Source: Marinicella rhabdoformis
Lineage (GTDB): Bacteria > Pseudomonadota > Gammaproteobacteria > Xanthomonadales > Marinicellaceae
Reading direction: 5' to 3'
Assembly: GCF_009671245.1 (NCBI RefSeq)
Contig: NZ_VTFS01000008.1
Coordinates: forward strand, 1 to 64,000
DNA length: 64,000 nucleotides
A model generated the notes under the pieces. It did not search any database. It was not told the DNA's origin and was given only the letters and a program-made list of their open reading frames with translations. Below are positions 25,698-34,172 of the stretch, in pieces; the stretch's first letter is position 1; the number at the start of each line of letters is the position of its first letter. A program made the position numbers and the translations under genes.

Positions 25698-26612
25698 TTG
25701 GCCAGTCACTTCAAACAACTCGTAGAAAAACAGCTCATAACTGATGCACCGTCTTTTCTGAAAAACACCACCCAATATGAAGTGATCATGGGGTCGATGG
25801 CTTATGGTGTGAGTAATGACAGTTCAGATATGGATGTTTATGGTTTTGCGATTCCGCCCAAGCACGAAGTTTTTCCGCATGTCAGGGGTGAAGTGCCAGG
25901 GTTTGATCCTTATGACTTGGGCTTTCAGCAGTATCAAAAACACCACATCAATGACCCACAAGCCATGGGTGGATCGGGTAGGGTATATGATGTGACAATT
26001 TATTCAATCACTCGGTATTTCAGGTTATTGGCCGATAACAATCCGAACATCATTGACTCACTGTTTGTGCCTAGACATTGTGTATTACATGCGACGCCTG
26101 TTGCTGAAATGATTCGTGAGCAGCGCACTTTGTTCCTTCACAAAGGCTGTTGGAGCAAGTTCAAAGGCTATGCTTATGGACAGATTCATAAAATCAGAAC
26201 CAAAAACCCGATTGGTAAACGCAAAGAAGTGGTAGAGAAATATGGTTATGACATCAAGTTTGCTTACCATGTCGTGAGGTTGTTAGGCGAAGTAGAGCAG
26301 TTGATGATCACTCAAGATTTGGATTTGACACGAGATGCTGAACGATTAAAGGCGATAAGGCGCGGTGATTGGTCAATTGAGCAATTAGAATCATTCTTCA
26401 GGTCAAAGGAACGTGAGTTAGAAGCTGTTTACCTTCAAAGGTGTAAATTGCCTGACAAGCCAAATGAAAAGGCGATACGTGAATTGTTGATGAATTGTTT
26501 AGAGCAGCATTATGGCACAATTAGCGACGTGGTTAATCAACAGGATAAAGCCACTTTGGCTATTAATAAAATACAAAAAATAATCGAGGATTTTGGCTCA
26601 AATGGAAAATGA
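25698..26612 (+). CDS. COG3541/RlaP-type nucleotidyltransferase, copy A (TTG start)
   Basis: 304 residues from a TTG at 25698 with GGG 8 bases upstream; no ATG is available before the catalytic motif. The pol-beta nucleotidyltransferase signature is clear: G32-S33 in MGSMAYGVSN, then D44-x-D46 in SSDMDVYGFAI. A probable third acid lies in YDVTIYSITRYF. The rest is helical, with FLHKGCWSKFKGYAYGQIHKI and a lysine-rich stretch. The family (YcgL/RlaP) is a predicted nucleotide-adding enzyme sometimes encoded beside RNA ligases. The substrate is unknown. It overlaps the second, distinct nucleotidyltransferase by 11 bases. Confidence 0.8.
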   Translation: MASHFKQLVEKQLITDAPSFLKNTTQYEVIMGSMAYGVSNDSSDMDVYGFAIPPKHEVFPHVRGEVPGFDPYDLGFQQYQKHHINDPQAMGGSGRVYDVTIYSITRYFRLLADNNPNIIDSLFVPRHCVLHATPVAEMIREQRTLFLHKGCWSKFKGYAYGQIHKIRTKNPIGKRKEVVEKYGYDIKFAYHVVRLLGEVEQLMITQDLDLTRDAERLKAIRRGDWSIEQLESFFRSKERELEAVYLQRCKLPDKPNEKAIRELLMNCLEQHYGTISDVVNQQDKATLAINKIQKIIEDFGSNGK

Positions 26613-27375
26613 AATAAAAATAAAAGACAGTGTGTTGGCAGAATTGAAGGCGATTGAAGCGGCACATGATGTGATTGTGATTCATGCGATTGAGAGTGGC
26701 AGCAGGAGTTGGGGTTTTCCCTCACCAGACAGTGATTATGACGTGCGGTTTATTTATGTTCACAAAAAGGACTGGTACTTACAAGTTCATCCAGAGCGTG
26801 ACGTGATCGAGGTGCCCATCAGCGATGAGCTCGATATTGCTGGCTGGGATTTGAAAAAAGCGATGCAATTGGCGGCCAAAGGGAATGTGGTGGTTCATGA
26901 GTGGCTAAACACACCTATAGTTTATCAATCTCATGAAAATCTGTATGAAAAAATGATGAAAGTGATGGATTTAAGTTTTAAACCACAGGCGGCTTATTAC
27001 CATTACAGATCTATGGCCAAGAGTGCATGGAAAGACATCAAAGGCCAAAATGAAGTGAAGTTAAAACGCTTCTTCTATTTTATGCGATCCTTGCTCAGTG
27101 CGAGATGGATATTACAAAAAAATACCATGCCATCAGTTGAGTTTGGTTATTTGATAGCCCACACCGGTTTTTCAGCAGACATGGCAGACAAGGTTAAAGA
27201 TTTGGTCACCATCAAATCTGGATTGAATGAATCTGAGTGTACCGTCATTGATGCCGATTTATTGGCCTATGTTGAGACTTTGTTTGTTGCCTTGGAAGAT
27301 AACTTTCCCCAAGGGGCCAAGCAAGTTGAAATCGATTGGAATCATGAGTTTAGACTATTTTTAAAATGCGGTTGA
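26602..27375 (+). CDS. COG3541/RlaP-type nucleotidyltransferase, copy B
   Basis: 257 residues from the ATG at 26602, with GAGGA 11 bases upstream; a TTG three codons earlier is less likely. G33-S34 in ESGSRSWGFPSPDSDYDVRFIY and D45-x-D47 form the active-site signature, with a probable third acid in ELDIAGWDLKK. A helical C-terminal half follows (KLKRFFYFMRSLLSARWIL). Only the catalytic core resembles copy A, so this is an ancient pair rather than a recent duplicate. Its coding start overlaps the end of copy A, indicating coupled synthesis and possibly a complex. Confidence 0.82.
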   Translation: MENEIKIKDSVLAELKAIEAAHDVIVIHAIESGSRSWGFPSPDSDYDVRFIYVHKKDWYLQVHPERDVIEVPISDELDIAGWDLKKAMQLAAKGNVVVHEWLNTPIVYQSHENLYEKMMKVMDLSFKPQAAYYHYRSMAKSAWKDIKGQNEVKLKRFFYFMRSLLSARWILQKNTMPSVEFGYLIAHTGFSADMADKVKDLVTIKSGLNESECTVIDADLLAYVETLFVALEDNFPQGAKQVEIDWNHEFRLFLKCG

Positions 27376-27445
27376 TAACAAAAATTGAAAGCCTCAAGGC
27401 TCATTCAGCTGATACAATTACATATTTCAAATCATCATAGATATT

Positions 27446-28114
27446 ATGTATTGTCAGATAAAATCTTGGATTGTCGCCCTCAGTTTGATTGTATCTACCA
27501 GTGCTTTTTCGCAGCCAGATGAAGAAATTGATACATCATCGCCTCATGACCTATTTTGGAATGGGTTTAGTGAAGGTTGTATTGGCAGGAACATAATTTC
27601 TGATGTGTTTTGGTTTGAATTTAATACTGAAATGTCATTAAACAGTTTTACACTTGGTTATATGCCTGACACTAATAATGGGCCTGCATTTCTGGCAAGG
27701 TTAGATACAGGAACCAGTAATAAGGGCTTTTTTAGTAGTAATGACAATCCACCCTCGGTATTTTTAGCTTATTCAATGGGTGTTTTCAGCTGTATTGTTA
27801 AAACTGACTTTAAAAAATGTCCAAAAGCACAAAAGGCTTATGATTTAATCTCAAATACTAAGATTTCATTGAAAGAAAATTTTAAAAATAAATTTGGTAT
27901 TAAGGCCAGTCATTATACTAGATATAATTTGCAAGTCATGGATGGTGCTGCTCATTTTAATCAATGGGAGTTAACCTCTGGCAAGAGTGATATGGAGAAA
28001 TCAATAATAGAAGCGCACAAATTACTATTTGAATGCGCGGAACCCGCTGCTAAGCAGTTATTTGAAAAGTTAGGTAAGGAATACAAGAAAGAGGTAATTT
28101 ATAAAAGTCATTGA
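27446..28114 (+). CDS. Secreted protein of unknown function
   Basis: 222 residues, not recognised. A signal peptide (MYCQIKSWIVALSLIVSTSAFSQ) is followed by an acidic start (PDEEIDTSSP) and a mixed body with four cysteines in the mature part: EGCIG, FSCIVK, KKCPKA and FECAEP. These could form two disulfides in the periplasm. It is more AT-rich than its neighbours. It sits 70 bases after the nucleotidyltransferase pair, but the gap and the signal peptide argue against a shared job. Confidence 0.6.
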   Translation: MYCQIKSWIVALSLIVSTSAFSQPDEEIDTSSPHDLFWNGFSEGCIGRNIISDVFWFEFNTEMSLNSFTLGYMPDTNNGPAFLARLDTGTSNKGFFSSNDNPPSVFLAYSMGVFSCIVKTDFKKCPKAQKAYDLISNTKISLKENFKNKFGIKASHYTRYNLQVMDGAAHFNQWELTSGKSDMEKSIIEAHKLLFECAEPAAKQLFEKLGKEYKKEVIYKSH

Positions 28115-28415
28115 GGTTTAAGTGAAGTGGTTTAGGTTTCAAATTTGAGGTCGTAGCGACACGTTTAGGCTCACGGCCTACGGCGTTCCAATATTGCTTC
28201 TTGTGCTTCGCCAAACCGCATCATTTCCATTTCCTGGCCTCAGGATGACGGCTTGAGAGTTTTGTCATCTATGTTAAGTCCAAAATTATCGTTATACCGA
28301 TTGGAGCCAGAGGCGAACAGACCCTGTCAAGGATGGCGGCGTTAGAGTCGAGTCGGGAACAGAGACCGAGGTATCTGGTTTCAATACTTATGTTTTTGGC
28401 ATTAGAAAGCCAACT
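28115..28415. other. 301-base gap with palindromic repeat remnants
   Basis: No gene is seen. TAGGC-TCACG-GCCTA (28168-28182) is a small hairpin. The stretch near 28236-28251 (CCTGG...CAGGATGACGG) resembles a decayed copy of the palindromic repeat at 19939-20106. The gap separates the convergent secreted orphan and uvrB and has no clear intrinsic terminator. Confidence 0.45.
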
Positions 28416-30437
28416 TTAAAAAACAATCTCCTTAATCCGTTCGATTTCATCGCGCAGGTCGGCGGCTTTTTCGAATTCCAGGTCGGCGGCGTGTTGTTTC
28501 ATTTGTTTTTCTAGTTTGGTCAGTAACTTGCTGAGGTCTTTGGCTTTTTCTAGGTTGTATTTTGAGCTGCCTTCGGCGATTTTGACGATTTGTGTTTGGT
28601 CATCGCGTTCGTGGCTTTGTTGTAAGTCGTGAATTTTGGCTATGGTTGACGCGGGTGTGATGCCGTGTTTTTCGTTGTGTTTGATTTGCAGTTCGCGGCG
28701 ACGCTCGGTTTCTTCGATGGCGGTTTTCATCGCGGGTGTGATTTTGTCACCATAAAGAATCGCCTTGCCGTTGAGGTTTCGACTGGCGCGGCCGATGGTT
28801 TGTATCAATGAGCTTTCTGAGCGCAGGAAGCCTGGTTTGTCGGCATCGAGTATCGCCACCAATGAAACTTCTGGCATGTCCAAGCCTTCTCGTAATAAGT
28901 TGATACCAACCAAAACGTCGAACACGCCTTTGCGCAAATCGCGGATGATTTCGACTCGTTCTACGGTTTCAATTTCTGAGTGTAAGTAACGTACACGTAT
29001 GCCTTTGTCGGCCAAGTAATCGGTCAAGTCTTCGCTCATGCGTTTGGTCAGTGTGGTGACCAATACACGTTCTTGTTTGACCAGGCGTTTGTTAATTTCT
29101 GACATCAAGTCATCGACTTGCGTTGCCACTGGCCTGACTTCTAAAATCGGGTCGAGTAGGCCGGTTGGGCGCACAATTTGTTCGGCTACTTGGGCTTGGT
29201 TGGCTGCTTCGTATTTACTCGGAGTGGCGGAAACAAACACCATGCGTGGTGTGCGTTGTTCCCATTCTTCAAACTTTAATGGTCGGTTGTCCAATGCGCA
29301 GGGCAGGCGGAAGCCGAAGCGCACCAGATTTTCTTTGCGCGAGCGGTCGCCTTTGTACATGGCGCCAATCTGTGGCACCGTGACGTGCGATTCATCAATG
29401 ATTAGCAACGCATCACTGGGCAAATAATCAAACAAACACGGTGGTGGTGAACCCACGGGCAAGCCAGTCAAATGGCGGGAATAATTCTCAATCCCTTGGC
29501 AATAACCCAGTTCGCGCATCATCTCTAAATCATAAGTGGTGCGTTGCTCCAATCTTTGTGCTTCGACCAAGCGGTTGTCATCGTAAAGCACTTTCAAGCG
29601 GTCTTTCAGTTCTTCCTTGATGTGTCCTATGGCATTCAATATGCGTTCGCGCGGTGTGGCGTAATGTGATGTTGGGAAAATGTTGATGTTCTGTTCACGG
29701 CTGATGATTTTGCCGGTCAAGGGGTCAAAAAAACTCAACTGTTCAATTTCATCATCGAATAGTTCGACGCGCACCGCGGCTTTGTTTGAATCAGCAGGGA
29801 ATACATCAATCACTTCGCCTCGGACACGAAAGCTACCGCGCTCTAAAATGATGTCATTGCGGTCATATTGCAGCTCGGCCAAGCGGCGCAACAAGGTTCT
29901 TTGATCAATTTGATCACCGACATTGAGGTTGATCAGCATTTGTAAGTACGATTGTGGATCGCCCAAGCCATAAATCGCCGAAACGGTGGCGACAATGATG
30001 ACGTCATCACGTTCCATCAGGGCTTTGGTGGCTGACAATCGCATTTGTTCGATGTATTCGTTGATCGAGGCGTCTTTTTCTATGAACAAATCGCTGGCAG
30101 GAATATAGGCTTCAGGTTGGTAGTAGTCGTAATAGGAAACAAAATACTCGACGGCGTTGTTTGGAAAAAATTCTTTGAATTCGGCATACAATTGCGCCGC
30201 CAAGGTTTTGTTGTGCGCCATGATCATGGTGGTTTTTTGCACCTTGTTGATCACGTGCGCCATGGTGAATGTTTTACCTGAACCGGTCACACCGAGCAGT
30301 GTTTGTGCTTTCAGTCCATCCTCAAAACCCTGGCTCAACTTTTTTATGGCTTGTGGTTGATCACCCGCTGGCTCAAAAGGGCTGTCGATGACGAAGGGTT
30401 TTTCTTTTTTTGTTATCTGAAGGTTAATCGTTTCCAT
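28416..30437 (-). CDS. uvrB: Excinuclease ABC subunit B
   Basis: 673 residues, normal length. Visible features are [16 protein letters not shown] (Walker A), the beta-hairpin region [43 protein letters not shown] (Walker B), [10 protein letters not shown] and [43 protein letters not shown] completes the helicase part. The C-terminal UVR domain ([21 protein letters not shown]) contacts UvrC. UvrB verifies lesions after loading by UvrA in nucleotide-excision repair. It is a single minus-strand gene, divergent from the MscS channel. Confidence 0.98.
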   Translation of the reverse strand: METINLQITKKEKPFVIDSPFEPAGDQPQAIKKLSQGFEDGLKAQTLLGVTGSGKTFTMAHVINKVQKTTMIMAHNKTLAAQLYAEFKEFFPNNAVEYFVSYYDYYQPEAYIPASDLFIEKDASINEYIEQMRLSATKALMERDDVIIVATVSAIYGLGDPQSYLQMLINLNVGDQIDQRTLLRRLAELQYDRNDIILERGSFRVRGEVIDVFPADSNKAAVRVELFDDEIEQLSFFDPLTGKIISREQNINIFPTSHYATPRERILNAIGHIKEELKDRLKVLYDDNRLVEAQRLEQRTTYDLEMMRELGYCQGIENYSRHLTGLPVGSPPPCLFDYLPSDALLIIDESHVTVPQIGAMYKGDRSRKENLVRFGFRLPCALDNRPLKFEEWEQRTPRMVFVSATPSKYEAANQAQVAEQIVRPTGLLDPILEVRPVATQVDDLMSEINKRLVKQERVLVTTLTKRMSEDLTDYLADKGIRVRYLHSEIETVERVEIIRDLRKGVFDVLVGINLLREGLDMPEVSLVAILDADKPGFLRSESSLIQTIGRASRNLNGKAILYGDKITPAMKTAIEETERRRELQIKHNEKHGITPASTIAKIHDLQQSHERDDQTQIVKIAEGSSKYNLEKAKDLSKLLTKLEKQMKQHAADLEFEKAADLRDEIERIKEIVF

Positions 30438-30516
30438 GGTTGGGTATGATATATTATCTGCTTATTTGACGCATCCTTGAATAGGCCAAAATGTTGACTG
30501 AAATGGACCCACTGAA

Positions 30517-31395
30517 ATGAAATTCTTAGACACAACCATTATTACGTTTTCTGAAACCCAAGTTTTGACATTGGGGCAGTTGCTTTTGGGCATTGTGTTA
30601 TTGATATTGGCTTGGTTTGGTAGTGTCTTATTGTCCCGTTTATTGGCCAACCGAATTTTGACCAAAACACGACTCAAACAAGACAATGTGGCCATCATCC
30701 AGAAGATCTTGTTTTTTGCGTTTTTGATTTTCATCACCATGATGGTGCTGACCTATTTGAACATTCCATTGGCGGCTTTTGCCTTTGTTTCAGGTGCAGT
30801 GGCCATTGGTGTGGGTTTTGGTGCCAGAAACATCATTGAAAACTTCCTCAGTGGCTGGATTCTGATGTCAGAAAGGCCCATCCGCATTGGGGATGTGGTT
30901 GATATGGATGGAAACTTGGGCAGTATCATCGGCATTGGTCACCGTTCAACCATGATCAGGCGCAATGACGGTGCCAATATTGTGGTGCCCAACAGTCAAA
31001 TTTTAGAGTCTAAGTTAATCAATTGGACATTGGTTGATCCCAACATCAGGACCAGTGTCAGGGTGGGCGTTGCTTACGGTACTGACCTCACTTTAGTTAA
31101 ACAGTTGTTGGTAGAAGCGACCCAATCAATCAATGAAATCATAGAAGACCCAAAGCCATTGATTGTTTTTGAAGATTTTGGCGACAGTGCTTTGGTCTTC
31201 GACGTGTTTTATTGGGTTTCTATGTTGTGCGGTAAAGAAATGCGTCAAATACGCAGTGATTTGCGTTTCGCAATCAACCAAGCATTCAATGACCATGGCG
31301 TGGTGATTTCATTCCCGCAAAGGGATGTGCATTTACACATGGTCAATGATTCGGCCAGTTTAGATAATAATAACAAGGACATGGAGTTAAAATGA
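30517..31395 (+). CDS. MscS-family small-conductance mechanosensitive channel
   Basis: 292 residues. There are three transmembrane helices (about 15-45, 60-85, 90-115). The pore-lining third helix, AFAFVSGAVAIGVGFGARNIIENFLSGWIL, has the glycine/alanine packing of MscS. The beta domain follows with ERPIRIGDVVDMDGNLGSIIGIGHRSTMIRRNDGANIVVPNSQIL, then the cytosolic alpha/beta vestibule. It releases solutes on hypo-osmotic shock. Its stop overlaps the start of zntB (ATGA), so the two are coupled. A 9-codon frame at 30491 also ends in its start codon. Confidence 0.93.
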   Translation: MKFLDTTIITFSETQVLTLGQLLLGIVLLILAWFGSVLLSRLLANRILTKTRLKQDNVAIIQKILFFAFLIFITMMVLTYLNIPLAAFAFVSGAVAIGVGFGARNIIENFLSGWILMSERPIRIGDVVDMDGNLGSIIGIGHRSTMIRRNDGANIVVPNSQILESKLINWTLVDPNIRTSVRVGVAYGTDLTLVKQLLVEATQSINEIIEDPKPLIVFEDFGDSALVFDVFYWVSMLCGKEMRQIRSDLRFAINQAFNDHGVVISFPQRDVHLHMVNDSASLDNNNKDMELK

Positions 31396-32348
31396 CAGAA
31401 AAAACATCAACAATGACGTCGGTACAATTAACAGGTGATGGTGCAGCAATAGCTTGCGAGCATGATTTGACTTTAGCTCATTCATGGCACCACATCAATT
31501 ACACCCAGCCGAAAGCCAAAAAGTGGCTGAAAACTCAGCCAGACATTTCACCCATGGCTTTTGAGCATTTGATTGCCACCGATACCCGTCCTAAAGCGAT
31601 TGTTGATGGCGATGAAGTGATTTTAAGTTTACGTGGTATGAACTTTAATAAAGGCGCATCGCCTGAGGAAATGATTTCTATTCGGGTGTGGATAAAAGAC
31701 GATTGCATGGTGACCAGTTGTAACCGAAGCAGTCGTTCTATTTCATATTTGAAGGAAGCTTTAAAAGACGGAAAAGGCGCAAAAAACACCAATGAATTGC
31801 TGCTTAACCTGATTGATCAATTGGCTGACTTTGCCGATCAATTTATTGATGATTTAGAAGATTTATTGGATTTTGAGGAAGACAATATCAGCGTCAATGA
31901 TTTTGAAAGGTTCCACCCAAAAATGAATAAGTTAAGAAGGCAGATTGCTTTTGTGAAACGGTATTTATCACCACAACGTGAAGCGCTGGACAGGTTGTAC
32001 AGGAATAAATCCGTTGCATTTACTGAGTCGTTTTATGAACAACTGTATTTGCAAATTGATAAGTTTATTTTTATCTTGGAAAATTTAGATTTAGTAAAAG
32101 AGCGTGCACTGTCGTTACAAGAGCAATATTTGGCTTTTATAGGGCACCAACAAAACAGCCGCTTATATGTTTTGGCCATCATTTCAGCCATCTTTTTACC
32201 TTTGACTTTCCTTTCAGGTTTGTTGGGTATGAATGTGGGCGGGTTGCCTGGTGTTGAAGCGCCTTATGCATTCTGGGCTGTTTCTGGCGCCTGTTTGATT
32301 TTAACTGTGCTGTTGTTGGTGTGGTTCAAACGAAAAAAATGGTTTTAA
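31392..32348 (+). CDS. zntB: CorA/ZntB-family divalent cation transporter
   Basis: 318 residues. A long N-terminal cytosolic funnel domain (IRVWIKDDCMVTSCNRSSRSISYLKEAL; a coiled region rich in Asp/Glu around 135-165) is followed by two C-terminal helices with the family loop motif GMNVGGLPG (GMN) between them. The C-terminal tail is basic (WFKRKKWF). The ZntB-type loop and length favour a zinc (proton-coupled) rather than magnesium transporter, though CorA and ZntB cannot be fully separated by eye. It is translationally coupled to the MscS channel. Confidence 0.85.
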   Translation: MTEKTSTMTSVQLTGDGAAIACEHDLTLAHSWHHINYTQPKAKKWLKTQPDISPMAFEHLIATDTRPKAIVDGDEVILSLRGMNFNKGASPEEMISIRVWIKDDCMVTSCNRSSRSISYLKEALKDGKGAKNTNELLLNLIDQLADFADQFIDDLEDLLDFEEDNISVNDFERFHPKMNKLRRQIAFVKRYLSPQREALDRLYRNKSVAFTESFYEQLYLQIDKFIFILENLDLVKERALSLQEQYLAFIGHQQNSRLYVLAIISAIFLPLTFLSGLLGMNVGGLPGVEAPYAFWAVSGACLILTVLLLVWFKRKKWF

Positions 32349-32435
32349 TTCAGAATGATTAAAAATTAAGGCACTGTTTAGAGATGTTGTTGTCAAAGGG
32401 ATTCAAATTGAACAAAGGGATAAAGCAAAATTAAC

Positions 32436-34172
32436 ATGAAAAGCGCACTGACATTAGGGACGGTTTTGTTGTGGTCATTGCTTTTTCCTGCCTTGTGCTG
32501 GGGCTGGGAAATCACAGGCGTGCCAAAAGAGATTCAGTCGAACATGGATAACGTCTTGATTGCAGAGCCTGAAGACTGTGCTGTAAATATAGAGAAATCA
32601 TCTTTGTTCAGTGATTCCTTACTTGAACGACTTCATCAAGCGATTAAACCTTATGGCTACTTTGGTGCTGAAATCAATGTGTTAAATGCTGAAAACGCGA
32701 CCACATGTAAAGACCTATTGATAGCAGTTGAGCTGAATCAAGCGACCCACATCAATGAATTGTCGATCGAGCTTGTTGGCCCAGGTAAAGATGATGTTTT
32801 GTTGAAAGAAATAGTCAGTAACGCGCCTTTGAAGCAGGGCAAAAAGCTGAAGACGTTTAAGTATGAGCAATTTAAAGCACAGTTGTTAAGTCAGTCTCAT
32901 GCATTGGGTTATTTGGATGGACACTTCAAAAGTAACCACATACAAATAGATTCAGATCACCACAAAGCAAACATCAAGTTGGTATTTGTGACGGGCCCTT
33001 TGTATCACTTTTCTTCATTGCAATTTGAGCAAACTGAATTCTTTATGGATGAAACTTTTCTCAATCGAATGCTACAAATCAAGACAGGTGATAGGGTGTT
33101 GAATGAATCCATTGCCAAGCAAGTGAGTTTGTTGAACGACAGCCTGTACTTCAGTCAAGTCACAGCAAAGAAGGTCAATAAATCTACAGAACAGGCCACC
33201 GTTGATTTAATGATAGCGGTGTCTCCAGCCAAGCGAATCAAATACAGTGTGGGCTTGGGTTTCGCCACAGATACGGGGGCCAGGACGACACTGGAGTATC
33301 AAAACGATCGTGTGGGTTCGAAAGCCTATCAGTTCAAATCTCAGGCCAAAATTGCAGAAACCAATCAAGATTTGAGTATGCGGTTTAAAATACCTAGCAG
33401 AGGAAGACCGCTCAAGAAATGGTATGCCATTGATGCCGGTTATTTGTTTGAGGATATTGAGGACAAAGAGCAATCAACGCAAAAGTTAAGTGTCAGTCAA
33501 AGCCGCATTTATACTGAACAATGGCAAAATACCAACTTCATTGATGTGACGTATGGCAAATTTGGCTTCAAAGGAGAGGAAAAGGAATCTGCATTGTTGG
33601 TGGTGCCTGGTGTTTCATGGACTTGGCGACAAGCTGATGATTGGGTCAATGCACGCAATGGCTTAAGTGTACAAATGACGTTGCAAGGCGCTTCTGACAG
33701 TGTTTTGTCTGATGTGTCTTTTGTTCAAGCTGATATCAAAAGCAAATGGATTCATCCTTTGGGAGACAACAACAGGATGATTTATCGTGGCCAAGTGGGC
33801 GCCACATCAATCGATGATTTATCACAACTGCCATTCAGCTACCGTTTCTACGCAGGCGGAGACAGAAGTATTCGTGGTTTTGATTATGAGAGTTTGTCGC
33901 CAATGGGCGTTGAAAATGACTTGATAGGTGGTAAACATGTGGTGGCATTGAGTGCTGAATTTGAACACAAATGGAATGCATCTTGGGGGTGGGCGGTTTT
34001 TACTGATGCCGGAAATGCTTTTACTGATGAACTGAACTGGGAACAAAGTGTTGGGTTTGGTGTTCGCTGGTTTTCACCCTTGGGGCCTGTTCGTTTGGAT
34101 TTAGCGCATCCGTTAAATAACGAAGCGGCTTCAAACGTGAAAGTTCATTTCACCATAGGGCCAGATTTTTGA
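32436..34172 (+). CDS. tamA: Autotransporter assembly factor TamA (Omp85 family)
   Basis: 578 residues. A signal peptide (ALCWG-W) precedes three POTRA-like domains (about 25-265; LELSIELVGPG-type strands and YGYFGAEINV). A 16-strand barrel domain follows with the Omp85 loop signature YRFYAGGDRSIRGFDYESLSP near residue 475. It ends in a terminal Phe (GPDF) as expected for BAM substrates. With TamB it helps insert outer-membrane proteins and move lipids. tamB follows with a TGATG overlap, the classic pair. Confidence 0.95.
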   Translation: MKSALTLGTVLLWSLLFPALCWGWEITGVPKEIQSNMDNVLIAEPEDCAVNIEKSSLFSDSLLERLHQAIKPYGYFGAEINVLNAENATTCKDLLIAVELNQATHINELSIELVGPGKDDVLLKEIVSNAPLKQGKKLKTFKYEQFKAQLLSQSHALGYLDGHFKSNHIQIDSDHHKANIKLVFVTGPLYHFSSLQFEQTEFFMDETFLNRMLQIKTGDRVLNESIAKQVSLLNDSLYFSQVTAKKVNKSTEQATVDLMIAVSPAKRIKYSVGLGFATDTGARTTLEYQNDRVGSKAYQFKSQAKIAETNQDLSMRFKIPSRGRPLKKWYAIDAGYLFEDIEDKEQSTQKLSVSQSRIYTEQWQNTNFIDVTYGKFGFKGEEKESALLVVPGVSWTWRQADDWVNARNGLSVQMTLQGASDSVLSDVSFVQADIKSKWIHPLGDNNRMIYRGQVGATSIDDLSQLPFSYRFYAGGDRSIRGFDYESLSPMGVENDLIGGKHVVALSAEFEHKWNASWGWAVFTDAGNAFTDELNWEQSVGFGVRWFSPLGPVRLDLAHPLNNEAASNVKVHFTIGPDF

